This document shows positions 6,150 to 13,030 of a DNA stretch of 14,573 nucleotides, one piece after another. Made by a program: the position numbers and the translations under genes. A model generated the notes under the pieces. That model saw only the letters and a list, made by a program, of their open reading frames with translations. It was not told where the DNA came from and ran no database searches. Positions within the stretch are counted from its first letter, which is position 1, and each line of letters starts with the position of its first letter. This DNA comes from CAZDXB01 sp964509335 (GTDB taxonomy: Bacteria > Bacteroidota > Ignavibacteria > Kapaibacteriales > UBA2268), in the NCBI GenBank assembly GCA_964509335.1, contig CAZDXB010000048.1, positions 1-14,573 of the forward strand, read 5' to 3'.

Positions 6150-7142
6150 ATGAATTACGAAAGAACGGCTTCTAAAGCTGAAAGATTGATTTTTATACTG
6201 AAAAAGTTCTACGCTGGATACAAATATTCCGTAAAGGAGTTGCAAGAGGAATTGTATCGAGAGTTCGGCGAATCAATCAGTCTTCGCACGATTCAAAGAG
6301 ATTTGCAAGAGTTGTTGAACGCGGAGCCTTTGTTGACGGAAACAAAATCGGGCCGCAAAAGAATTTGGAAAATAGATAGATCTTCGGCGAATTTCAGCGG
6401 CGGAATTAGAATAGAATCTTCGGAGCTACTATCCTTTTATTTTTTAAAAGCTTATTTAAGGACTTTCAAGAATACGGTAATCGAAGAAGAAGCGCGGAAA
6501 TTAGAAGAGAAAATCGAACAATACGCGCCCGCTTCGGTAATTTTGGACGAGAGTTTGTATTGGGATAAAAATATCGGAACTTACGATTACACCCAATACG
6601 ATTATTTAATACGAAGGGCGATTAATTATATAACCGACAAAAAGTTAGCGAAAGTAAGATACAAAAGCAAAAAAGTCGGCAGACCAAAGGAATATAGCGT
6701 TTTGCCGAGGTGTTTGTTTACTTACGCCGGCGCTTTATACGCCGTAGCCTACATCCCAAAGTACAATACGAATATCGCTTTGGCTATTCATAGAATAATC
6801 GAGTTAAAAGAAATCGGCGATTTCACCGAACCGATTCCGGAATTTGATTTTGCCGAATGGGCTGAAAATCGTTTCGGCGTTTATTACGGCAAGCCGACAA
6901 GCGTTAGATTGAGGGTGGATAAAACCTACGCCGATTACTTCAAAAATAGATTTTGGCATCATTCTCAGAAGCTATACTTAGATAAATTAGACAATCTTTT
7001 AATTGACTTGAAGGTTCCAATCGTTCCCGATTTTAAAGCGTGGATATTGAGTTGGGGCGATAAAATTAAGGTTCTTAAGCCGCCGAGACTGAAGAAGGAA
7101 ATTAATTACGAACTGAGAAAAACGCTTAAACAATATGAATAA
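6150..7142 (+). CDS. WYL-domain transcriptional regulator
   Basis: The 330-aa protein has the three-part layout of WYL regulators. There is an N-terminal winged helix (about 8-75, recognition helix SLRTIQRDLQEL at 44-55), a central WYL domain (about 150-225) and a C-terminal WCX-like region (about 250-315). The motif normally reading Trp-Tyr-Leu is here LYA, within GALYAVAY (194-201), but the surrounding strand pattern and the downstream AIHRI are kept. WYL domains are thought to sense nucleic acid or nucleotide ligands, and such regulators often control phage-defence and DNA-damage genes (for example CapW/BrxR). The gene is divergent from the ARPP-1-like gene, with 106 bp between start codons, so it probably controls that gene and itself. 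The downstream TPR gene, 84 nt away on the same strand, may be co-transcribed. Confidence 0.88.
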   Translation: MNYERTASKAERLIFILKKFYAGYKYSVKELQEELYREFGESISLRTIQRDLQELLNAEPLLTETKSGRKRIWKIDRSSANFSGGIRIESSELLSFYFLKAYLRTFKNTVIEEEARKLEEKIEQYAPASVILDESLYWDKNIGTYDYTQYDYLIRRAINYITDKKLAKVRYKSKKVGRPKEYSVLPRCLFTYAGALYAVAYIPKYNTNIALAIHRIIELKEIGDFTEPIPEFDFAEWAENRFGVYYGKPTSVRLRVDKTYADYFKNRFWHHSQKLYLDKLDNLLIDLKVPIVPDFKAWILSWGDKIKVLKPPRLKKEINYELRKTLKQYE

Positions 7143-7226
7143 ATATTTTGCGTTTTACTAGCGAATAATCTTGCAGTTTTTTTAAAATAAGCGATTACGA
7201 AGTTTGATAAAGTATTAAGGTATAAT

Positions 7227-8381
7227 TTGGAACACATCCAAAGAGGCAACGCAAAAATCGAGATAGGCGATTTTAAAGGCGCCGTCGAGGAATACGACGA
7301 GGCAATCGCTCAAGGAGTGGAAAGCGCCGATATTTACAACAATCGCGGAATCGCTAAATACGAGATGGGCGATTACGAGGGCGCTATTAAAGATTGGACG
7401 AAAACTATTAAGCTCGACCCTAAAAACGCCGACGCTTTCAACAACAGGGGCAACGCGAAAGACGAATTGGGCGATTATAGCTCCGCAGTTAAAGATTACA
7501 ACAAAGCTATCGAATTGAATCATTACAACGAAGAGTTTTTTAGCAATAGAGGGCTATCCAAGTTTCATTTAAAACAATACCGCTCGGCTATGGGGGATTT
7601 TGGCAAAGCTATCGAGCTAAATCCCGAATACCCCGAAGCCTATAGCAATCGCGCCGTATGCAAAAGCAAGTTGGAGAAGTATAACGACGCGATAAAGGAT
7701 TTCGACAGAGCGATAAGATTCAAACCGAGATACTCGAGCGCTTTGTGCAATCGGGGCATAGCTAAATTCGAATTAGGTTACTTCCAAGCCGCCGTGGAAG
7801 ATTACGTCAGAGCGCTCGAAATCGACCCGCAATTTTTCGAAGCTTACGAAAATCGAGGTATAGCTATGAGTACTCTCGGGGATTATGAATCCGCAATCGC
7901 TGATTTCGACAAAGCGATAAAAATAAACCAAAACGACCCTGCGGTTTATTGTTATCGCGGCATTTCGAAAATGCAAATAGGACAAGAAAGAGGGGCAATT
8001 AAGGATTACGGTTTAGCGATTGAAATCAATCCCAATTACGCGGAAGCCTACCTCAATAGAGGATACGCCAACTATAAAATTGGACGAATAAAAGCCGCTA
8101 TCGAGGATTACGGCAAGGCTGTCGAATTAAACCCCGATTCGCCTAAAGCGTATTTTAATCGCGGCATAGCTAACGGAAAATTAGGAGACAATCAGTCGGC
8201 TCTTTTGGATTTCGATAGAGTAATCGAATTAGACCCCAAAAACGCTAAAGCGTATTGCAGCAGGGGAATTGTTAAATACTTTCTTAACAAAAAAGAAGAC
8301 GCGCTCGTAGATTGGGACAAGTCCAGAAGATTAGGGTTCCGAAAGGCGACGGAATTGATAAAGAAGCATTATAACGAGTAG
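7227..8381 (+). CDS. Cytoplasmic TPR-repeat protein (11 repeats)
   Basis: This 384-aa protein is built almost wholly of 34-residue tetratricopeptide repeats: one at the extreme N-terminus and ten more, each of the form AxAYxNRGxAKxxLGDYxxA-DyxKAIELxP. The superhelix should serve as a protein-protein interaction scaffold. No signal peptide or enzymatic domain is visible. It ends in a short cap (DWDKSRRLGFRKATELIKKHYNE) that resembles the end of the exported TPR protein encoded at the other end of the window. The start is a TTG at 7227, preceded by AAGG (7217-7220), 6 nt upstream. The next ATG lies well inside repeat 2, so TTG is preferred. It follows the WYL regulator on the same strand. The partner is unknown. 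Confidence 0.88.
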   Translation: MEHIQRGNAKIEIGDFKGAVEEYDEAIAQGVESADIYNNRGIAKYEMGDYEGAIKDWTKTIKLDPKNADAFNNRGNAKDELGDYSSAVKDYNKAIELNHYNEEFFSNRGLSKFHLKQYRSAMGDFGKAIELNPEYPEAYSNRAVCKSKLEKYNDAIKDFDRAIRFKPRYSSALCNRGIAKFELGYFQAAVEDYVRALEIDPQFFEAYENRGIAMSTLGDYESAIADFDKAIKINQNDPAVYCYRGISKMQIGQERGAIKDYGLAIEINPNYAEAYLNRGYANYKIGRIKAAIEDYGKAVELNPDSPKAYFNRGIANGKLGDNQSALLDFDRVIELDPKNAKAYCSRGIVKYFLNKKEDALVDWDKSRRLGFRKATELIKKHYNE

Positions 8382-8446
8382 AGTTAAATAATCGACACTA
8401 AAAAAATAGCTATATAGAGATTGTATAGTCTCAAAATTTAATTAGT

Positions 8447-8475
8447 TTGGAGAAAATTACAAAAACGGTTATATT
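8447..8475 (+). promoter_or_regulatory. Weak candidate promoter for the TIGR04255 cassette
   Basis: TTGGAG (8447-8452) and TATATT (8470-8475) are separated by 17 bp, about 70 bp before the first cassette gene. The -10-like box matches 5 of 6 bases of the sigma-70 consensus, while the -35-like box matches only half. The 164-bp gap after the TPR gene and the AT-rich leader make a separate promoter for the cassette plausible, but this exact site is uncertain. A weak hairpin (8418-8433) precedes it. Confidence 0.22.
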
Positions 8476-8545
8476 ATGATATTGAATTAAGTTAAACGTC
8501 TTATTGTTAGAAATTTAAGTGTGAAGACTGCAAAGGCATAGAAAA

Positions 8546-9319
8546 ATGAAAAAAAAGATATTAGAAAATAAGCCTCTAGTAGAAGCGATATTCGAAGCTA
8601 AGTGGGAGCTTCAAGAACCAAAGGCGGGAATTAAGATTGATCCACATTATAAATTGTTAATTGGAAGAATTTATGAAAAAGTTAAAGAAGAATATCCATT
8701 TCACGAACAGTTACCAACGGTCAATATGCCGGACGAGATTGCCGGTTATATTGTCCAACATAGATTTCGAAAAGATAAAGACGCTTGGCCCCTGATTCAA
8801 TTAGGTCCCGGCATTATCACTTTGAATGACACGGAAGGATATGTTTGGAAAGATTTTGAAAAAAGAATAGGTTATTTAATAGAGGCTCTGTTTGAGAAAT
8901 ATCTGGATTCCGAAAACAGTTTAAAGATTAATTGGTTACAATTAAGATATATTGACGCCGTAGAGTTCAATTATCAAAAAAATAACGTTTTTGATTTTTT
9001 AAAAGATAATCTAAAAGTTTCAGTTAATATATATGAAAATCTCTTTAAAGAAACAGGCGTAAATGATTTACCGTCGGATTTAGATTTAAGGATTTCTTAT
9101 TCGACTAAAAAACCGGAAGGTTCGATAGATTTAAGATTTTTTCGAGGTAAAGGCGAAAGAGAAAACGCCCTGATGTGGGAAACAATAGTTCGATCTATAG
9201 GCGAGGACGCGCCGAAGAACAAAGATAAAATCGAATCTTGGATTATTGATTCGCATAATTTATGCGACGATTGGTTTTTTAAAATGATAGAAGGAGAATT
9301 ATTTAGGAGGTTTGAATAA
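8546..9319 (+). CDS. TIGR04255-family protein, function unknown
   Basis: The 257-aa protein matches the TIGR04255 family of sporadically distributed bacterial proteins. It has an N-terminal KPLVEAIFEAKW (9-20), the central PLIQLGPGIITLN (82-94), LRYIDAVEF (133-141) and a C-terminal block around SWIIDSHNLCDDWFFKMIEGELFRRF (231-256). There is no signal peptide, membrane segment or known catalytic motif. The patchy distribution of the family suggests transfer between genomes, and the gene is markedly AT-rich compared with the carboxylase and sugar genes. It is the first gene of a three-gene unit. Its stop overlaps the next start by one base (TAATG, 9317-9321), and that gene's AGGAGG lies inside the last codons. 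The start is ATG 8546 with AAAGG (8532-8536) upstream. Confidence 0.85.
   Translation: MKKKILENKPLVEAIFEAKWELQEPKAGIKIDPHYKLLIGRIYEKVKEEYPFHEQLPTVNMPDEIAGYIVQHRFRKDKDAWPLIQLGPGIITLNDTEGYVWKDFEKRIGYLIEALFEKYLDSENSLKINWLQLRYIDAVEFNYQKNNVFDFLKDNLKVSVNIYENLFKETGVNDLPSDLDLRISYSTKKPEGSIDLRFFRGKGERENALMWETIVRSIGEDAPKNKDKIESWIIDSHNLCDDWFFKMIEGELFRRFE
9305..9310 (+). promoter_or_regulatory. Strong ribosome binding site inside the end of the TIGR04255 gene
   Basis: AGGAGG, encoding the Arg-Arg near the C-terminus of the upstream protein, lies 8 nt before ATG 9319. This supports the small downstream gene as real and translationally coupled through the TAATG overlap. Confidence 0.75.
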
Positions 9320-9684
9320 TGCATCAATTAGCGCAAAATAGAGAATACTGGGACTATTCCTCGTCTCAATCTTCTTCGTTTTCCTCAACTAGCCTTGAAA
9401 AAAAAGATGATGAAGAGATATTAGTAAAAAAAGGAAGAATATTTTTTTATCCCAGCTTGATTCCTTACATAATTACTGATTATTCAACAACAAACCGCGT
9501 TTTTGATATGAAAATGGAAACTTTTACTTCCGAGACTGTGAGAAAAAGAGTTTTTACAGATGAATCAATAGAAAATGATTTAATATTTAAAACAGTTCCA
9601 AATAAAAGATATTCTATTAAAATAAACGTAAAAACCATCAGAGAAGGAAAACCTACGATAGATATTCCCGATGATTTATTCTAA
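9319..9684 (+). CDS. Hypothetical protein, second gene of the TIGR04255 cassette
   Basis: I do not recognise this 121-aa protein. Residues 13-25 are a serine-rich stretch (YSSSQSSSFSSTS), followed by acidic and lysine residues (KKDDEE). Residues 35-121 look like a compact beta-rich domain with many Tyr, Phe, Lys and Thr residues, ending TIDIPDDLF. There is no signal peptide, membrane helix or catalytic motif. That it is a true gene is supported by the AGGAGG site, the 1-nt overlap with the TIGR04255 gene and the 9-nt gap to the next gene. Base composition is among the lowest in GC in the window. It may be a partner or adaptor of the two flanking proteins (inference). Confidence 0.72.
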   Translation: MHQLAQNREYWDYSSSQSSSFSSTSLEKKDDEEILVKKGRIFFYPSLIPYIITDYSTTNRVFDMKMETFTSETVRKRVFTDESIENDLIFKTVPNKRYSIKINVKTIREGKPTIDIPDDLF

Positions 9685-9693
9685 AGGCAAGAG

Positions 9694-10215
9694 ATGAGTA
9701 AGTATCCTTGGTATGAAATAGTAAAAAACGACGAACTTCTTTTGCAGGGCGATTTTATAGATGCCTGTCCTATTATTGTTCCTCCGGACAAGATAGAAGA
9801 AAACGGCGTCGAAGTTGACGTTGTAAATTATAACGTTATAGTAATGAGCCAATCTTGCGACCTCGCGCAAGAAAAAATTGATTTAGTATTAGTATGTCCA
9901 TATTTTCCTTTGAATGAAATGGAAAAACTTAATGATTTTTTTAAAAGCAAAAAAGGGAAGGAAACGCTAAGACGCGGGAATTTACCGGGTTATCATTTGT
10001 TGAATAAATCTAAATTAAAAGAGTTTCAGACCGAGTATTTGATAGTTGATTTTCATAACGTTTTCAGCGTTCATTTTGACTATTTGAAAGGATTGGCGAG
10101 AAAAAGAAATAATAGACTTCGTTTACTTTCACCTTATAAGGAGCATTTATCCCAAGCTTTTGCGAGATTTTTTATGAGGGTGGGGCTACCCGTTGACATT
10201 CCGCCGTTTAAGTAG
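9694..10215 (+). CDS. Conserved hypothetical protein with QSCD motif, third cassette gene
   Basis: This 173-aa soluble protein has blocks that I recall from an uncharacterised bacterial family: QGDFIDACP (18-26), VIVMSQSCDL (48-57), GYHLLNK (99-105), IVDFHNVFSV (117-126) and a C-terminal RLLSPYKEHLSQAFARFFMRVGLP (143-166). The invariant-looking Q53-S-C55-D56 and the clustered His/Asp residues might form an active or metal site, but no activity is known. There is no signal peptide or membrane segment. It begins 9 nt after the preceding stop, with AAGG (9684-9687) as ribosome site, and closes the cassette. The gene is AT-rich and uses AGA/ATA/TTA codons freely. A role together with the TIGR04255 protein is suggested by the tight arrangement only. 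Confidence 0.78.
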   Translation: MSKYPWYEIVKNDELLLQGDFIDACPIIVPPDKIEENGVEVDVVNYNVIVMSQSCDLAQEKIDLVLVCPYFPLNEMEKLNDFFKSKKGKETLRRGNLPGYHLLNKSKLKEFQTEYLIVDFHNVFSVHFDYLKGLARKRNNRLRLLSPYKEHLSQAFARFFMRVGLPVDIPPFK

Positions 10216-10221
10216 AATAAA

Positions 10222-10271
10222 GACAAAATGCGTCGCTCAAAACTATATATTTTAAAAACTAATATTTTGTC
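10222..10271. repeat. 8-bp inverted repeat flanking the cassette-lipoprotein gap
   Basis: GACAAAAT (10222-10229) and ATTTTGTC (10264-10271) are exact inverted copies separated by 34 nt of AT-rich DNA, between the end of the cassette and the lipoprotein start. The loop is too long for a typical terminator. It could be a regulatory pair or chance. Confidence 0.3.
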
Positions 10272-10291
10272 AAAACAATACGGATTTTGCT

Positions 10292-11119
10292 ATGAAGTAC
10301 GCTTTACTATTATTGATTTCTTTCGCTATTGCGTCTTGCGGCGGAAATTATTATTACTACTACCAACTTCACAGAGTTAATTCAGAAGACGTCGTGAAAA
10401 AAGACGGCGGTTACGTTTTCGAAAACGACGAGGTTTTGGTCGCCTACGATTTTTGGGGCAATTACGGGAATCCCGGTTTTATTCTTTATAATAAAACAAG
10501 TCGCTACTTGTACCTCGATAAAGCAAAGTGTCAATTCGTTTTTAACGGGAAGTCGAACGATTATTACAAAAACAGGGTGTTTTCAAGTTCCGAAGTAGTG
10601 TCGAGCACAGTCTCAGTCTCTAATTCTTCTTTCCTTCAGTTATTCACTAAATCGAAAAGCGAAGGATATGGATTCGACGTTTCAACTTCGGAGACTGCCG
10701 TGAATGAAAACTCGGTTTCTTATCAAGAAAAGCAAATCGTCGCGATTCCGCCGAAATCGAAAAGATACGTAAGCGAATTCAATGTCGTCGCGAATATTTA
10801 TAGGGATTGCAACTTGCTCAAATACCCCGACGAAGACGAGATTACTCCGATAGTCTTTTCTAAAGAGGAGTCGCCGTATTTATTTACTAATTATATAACT
10901 TACAGTTTCGATAGAATTTTAGAGGATGGAAAGACTATCAAAAACGATTTCTGGGTGGAAAGGATAGTAAACTATCCGGAGGATAAATTTTTCAATTACA
11001 AGAATATTGAATATTGCGGCGAAAAGTCCTATCGAGAGAAAAAATATTTCATTTACGAAGCGCCCGATAAGTACTATATAAAGTACAAAGAAATAGGATA
11101 TGATTCTTTTTCGCAATGA
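10292..11119 (+). CDS. Putative outer-membrane-type lipoprotein, function unknown
   Basis: The 275-aa product begins with a short lipoprotein signal peptide. It has a Lys at position 2, a hydrophobic core (YALLLLISFAIAS) and the lipobox IASC, with C16 as the acylated cysteine. Residues 17-19 (GGN) contain no inner-membrane retention Asp at +2, so outer-membrane anchoring is likely. A run of five tyrosines (20-24) follows. The mature part is Ser/Tyr/Lys-rich and mostly beta-like, with a serine-rich segment about 99-115. No catalytic motif or known domain is recognised. There is no convincing Shine-Dalgarno site before the ATG. It stands alone, 76 nt after the cassette and converging on tRNA-Pro with 20 nt between them. 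Confidence 0.8.
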   Translation: MKYALLLLISFAIASCGGNYYYYYQLHRVNSEDVVKKDGGYVFENDEVLVAYDFWGNYGNPGFILYNKTSRYLYLDKAKCQFVFNGKSNDYYKNRVFSSSEVVSSTVSVSNSSFLQLFTKSKSEGYGFDVSTSETAVNENSVSYQEKQIVAIPPKSKRYVSEFNVVANIYRDCNLLKYPDEDEITPIVFSKEESPYLFTNYITYSFDRILEDGKTIKNDFWVERIVNYPEDKFFNYKNIEYCGEKSYREKKYFIYEAPDKYYIKYKEIGYDSFSQ

Positions 11120-11139
11120 TGAAAATATCAGGAATTTCG

Positions 11140-11214
11140 TCGGCGTGGCCAGATTTGAACTGGCGACCCCTACTACCCCAAAGTAGTGCGCTAACCGGGC
11201 TGCGCCACACGCCG
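11140..11214 (-). tRNA. tRNA-Pro (anticodon GGG)
   Basis: Read on the minus strand, the sequence folds into a full cloverleaf. The 7-bp acceptor stem CGGCGTG/CACGCCG is perfect. The D arm is GCGC/GCGC, the anticodon stem CTACT/AGTAG has loop TTGGGGT (anticodon GGG, reading CCC/CCU), the variable loop is 5 nt, and the T arm GCCAG/CTGGC has loop TTCAAAT. The C1-G72 pair and A73 discriminator are typical of bacterial tRNA-Pro. CCA is not encoded; the bases after A73 are CGA. It lies 48 nt downstream of the guanylate kinase gene on the same strand and may be transcribed with it. Confidence 0.97.
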
Positions 11215-11262
11215 ATTTTTCAGTTTGCAAATTTAAGGTTTATAACCGAATATATCAAACTA

Positions 11263-11832
11263 TTATTGTCTTACGTTCGATTTAACTATATCCAGAGCTT
11301 TCCTGAGCGTTGCGTTTAGGTCTTTATTTAGTATATCAACGTCGAAATCTTTTTTAAGTTCAAGCTCGGTTTTCACTCTATCTAATCTGTTCCTAATCTG
11401 CTCCTCGCTTTCGGCGCCTCTCCCTTTTAATCGTCGTTCAAGCTCGCCGAGACTGGGCGGCGACAGAAATACCAGCAGGCTTTTTTTAGGATATAATTTT
11501 TTTATAGAGAGAGCGCCTTTTACGTCTATATCGAAAAGCAACAGACGATTCTCTTTGAGAGCTTTGTCAACCGTCGATTTTAACGTGCCGTAATAATTTC
11601 CGAATATCTCTTCGTATTCGACTAATTCGCCCGCTTCGATTTTTTTCTCGAACTCCTCTTTGCTTATAAAATAGTAATCTTTGCCCTCAACTTCCCGCGG
11701 CCGCTTTTTGCGAGTCGTCGCTGAAATTGAGAATTCCAAATTTGGTATATTTCTCATTAAATGCCTCGCTACGGTAGATTTGCCGCCGCCGCTGGGAGCG
11801 GACAAGACTATTAAATTCTTCGGTTCGCTCAT
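11263..11832 (-). CDS. gmk: Guanylate kinase
   Basis: This cytoplasmic enzyme phosphorylates GMP to GDP with ATP in purine nucleotide synthesis. The P-loop APSGGGKST is at 12-20. The GMP-binding segment SATTRKKRPREVEGKDYYF (37-55), VEYEEIFGNYYGT (71-83) and DIDVKGA (101-107) are all intact, and the lid arginines lie about 133-152. The length of 189 aa is normal. The start is firmly set by AAAGGAG (complement of 11839-11845), 6 nt before the ATG. This ribosome site lies inside the last codons of the upstream phosphodiesterase-fold gene, whose stop is only 3 nt away, so the two are co-transcribed and probably coupled. The pairing of this housekeeping gene with two exported proteins upstream is unusual. 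Confidence 0.97.
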   Translation of the reverse strand: MSEPKNLIVLSAPSGGGKSTVARHLMRNIPNLEFSISATTRKKRPREVEGKDYYFISKEEFEKKIEAGELVEYEEIFGNYYGTLKSTVDKALKENRLLLFDIDVKGALSIKKLYPKKSLLVFLSPPSLGELERRLKGRGAESEEQIRNRLDRVKTELELKKDFDVDILNKDLNATLRKALDIVKSNVRQ

Positions 11833-11835
11833 TTC

Positions 11836-13029
11836 TCACTCCTTTAAAATCAATTCAATCCTTTCTAAATCGCCGTCGATATTCGATTTTGGCTCTAACC
11901 CGAATATTCTACAGAGAAGGGGATAAATATCGACGTTCCGTACATTCCCCACTAAACATTTCTTCTTAAACGCCGGTCCTGTTGCGTAAAACACGCCGCG
12001 CATATCTAAAATGTTATTGTTGTATCCTTGCGCGGCTTTTAGTTTATCTATATCCTTCGCGGTCGATTTGTCAGTCAGCAGCCAACCCGGTTTGGCTAAG
12101 ATTAGCAAATCGCCGATAAACGGATGGCGCGAAAAGCGCAAAGAATTGGGCGTTTCGCTCTTTTTGTAAACTCTGTAATTAACGCTTTTCGCTTCCAGAT
12201 TGGCGTAAACGCTGTCGCTCTCGCCTGAATAAACCATAGCGTAAGCGCCGTAGTTTATTACTTCGCATTTATCGTTCGCTATTATCGAGTCCAAATCTAT
12301 TCTGTTTGTGTCGGCTATGTCCATTATTCCTTGATTAGCGGCGATAATAAAATTTACGCTGTCGCCAAGTCTCAGCGTTTTCACGGTATCGATTAAATCG
12401 CCGATATATTTGTCTATTTTCAGCGCCCGCTCTATTAATCGACTTGAGCCTGTTCCGTGTTTATGCGCCGCCTCGTCGAGTTCGAATAGATATTGGCAAA
12501 TGAATCGAGGGCGTTCTTCTATTGGAAGATTTAGCCATTCCAGAATTTTGTCGAGCCTGTCTTCGAAGTCGATATCGTTGGCAAAATTTACGACATAATC
12601 GGGATTTTTATATTCCGCGTCCAAATTTGTAGCGAACCAATGATAAGAAGCGGTTTTGATTCCATATCTCTTCGCTAATTCCCAAAAAGGTTCGCCTTGA
12701 TACCATTTGGGATTTTCTGAGGTTTCATCTGCGATGTCGAAAATCTCGCCCGTATAGGGATTTTTAAAATAATTTGATATAATCCCGTGATTTTCCGGAT
12801 ACATACCGGTAACTATAGTATAGCTATTCGGAAACGAGGTAGAGGGAAAAACCGGTTTTAGAGAATACGCGCAAACGCCGCCGTTCTTAATTTTCTCAAA
12901 ATTTTCTAGTTCGTATTTCTCGTCTAAATCGTGTCGAAAACCGTCGATTGAAATGAGAATTACGTACGGTTTAGCAGACGCAGCGAATCCAACAAAAAAC
13001 AAGCAGATTATTATCGCTACTTTTTTCAT
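11836..13029 (-). CDS. Exported type I phosphodiesterase/nucleotide pyrophosphatase-fold protein, probably catalytically degenerate
   Basis: The 397-aa protein has a Sec signal peptide (cleavage likely after AASA, residue 19) and the alkaline-phosphatase-superfamily NPP fold. It keeps ISIDGFR with metal ligand D29, PVFPSTSFPNSYTIVTGMYPENHG (59-82), LFELDEAAHKHG (D185, H189), DMRGVFYATGPAFK (342-355) and NVDIYPLL (365-372). Compared with the family, the Thr nucleophile position is Ser (S65). The DHG metal motif reads N232-Q233-G. The C-terminal ligand His in HGYDN is Q334. Three of the usual seven zinc-site residues are therefore lost and the nucleophile is changed. I read these from the codons directly (AAT CAA and CAA). 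It may be a pseudoenzyme or binding protein in the periplasm. The start is 1 nt after the exported TPR gene stop, in one operon with gmk. Confidence 0.88.
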   Translation of the reverse strand: MKKVAIIICLFFVGFAASAKPYVILISIDGFRHDLDEKYELENFEKIKNGGVCAYSLKPVFPSTSFPNSYTIVTGMYPENHGIISNYFKNPYTGEIFDIADETSENPKWYQGEPFWELAKRYGIKTASYHWFATNLDAEYKNPDYVVNFANDIDFEDRLDKILEWLNLPIEERPRFICQYLFELDEAAHKHGTGSSRLIERALKIDKYIGDLIDTVKTLRLGDSVNFIIAANQGIMDIADTNRIDLDSIIANDKCEVINYGAYAMVYSGESDSVYANLEAKSVNYRVYKKSETPNSLRFSRHPFIGDLLILAKPGWLLTDKSTAKDIDKLKAAQGYNNNILDMRGVFYATGPAFKKKCLVGNVRNVDIYPLLCRIFGLEPKSNIDGDLERIELILKE

Positions 13030-13030
13030 A

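Noticed and set aside
8418..8433. Terminator after the cytoplasmic TPR gene
   Set aside because: The GAGATT/AGTCTC stem is short, contains a wobble pair and is followed by AAAATTTAATT rather than a T run.
11130..11262. tRNA-Pro as an integration site for a mobile element
   Set aside because: There is no integrase gene and no second copy of the tRNA 3' end in the window; the tRNA sits beside gmk in an ordinary arrangement.
10919..11319. Reading frames on both strands running through the tRNA gene
   Set aside because: They are read through a perfect tRNA cloverleaf; the translated parts there simply encode tRNA stems and have no support.
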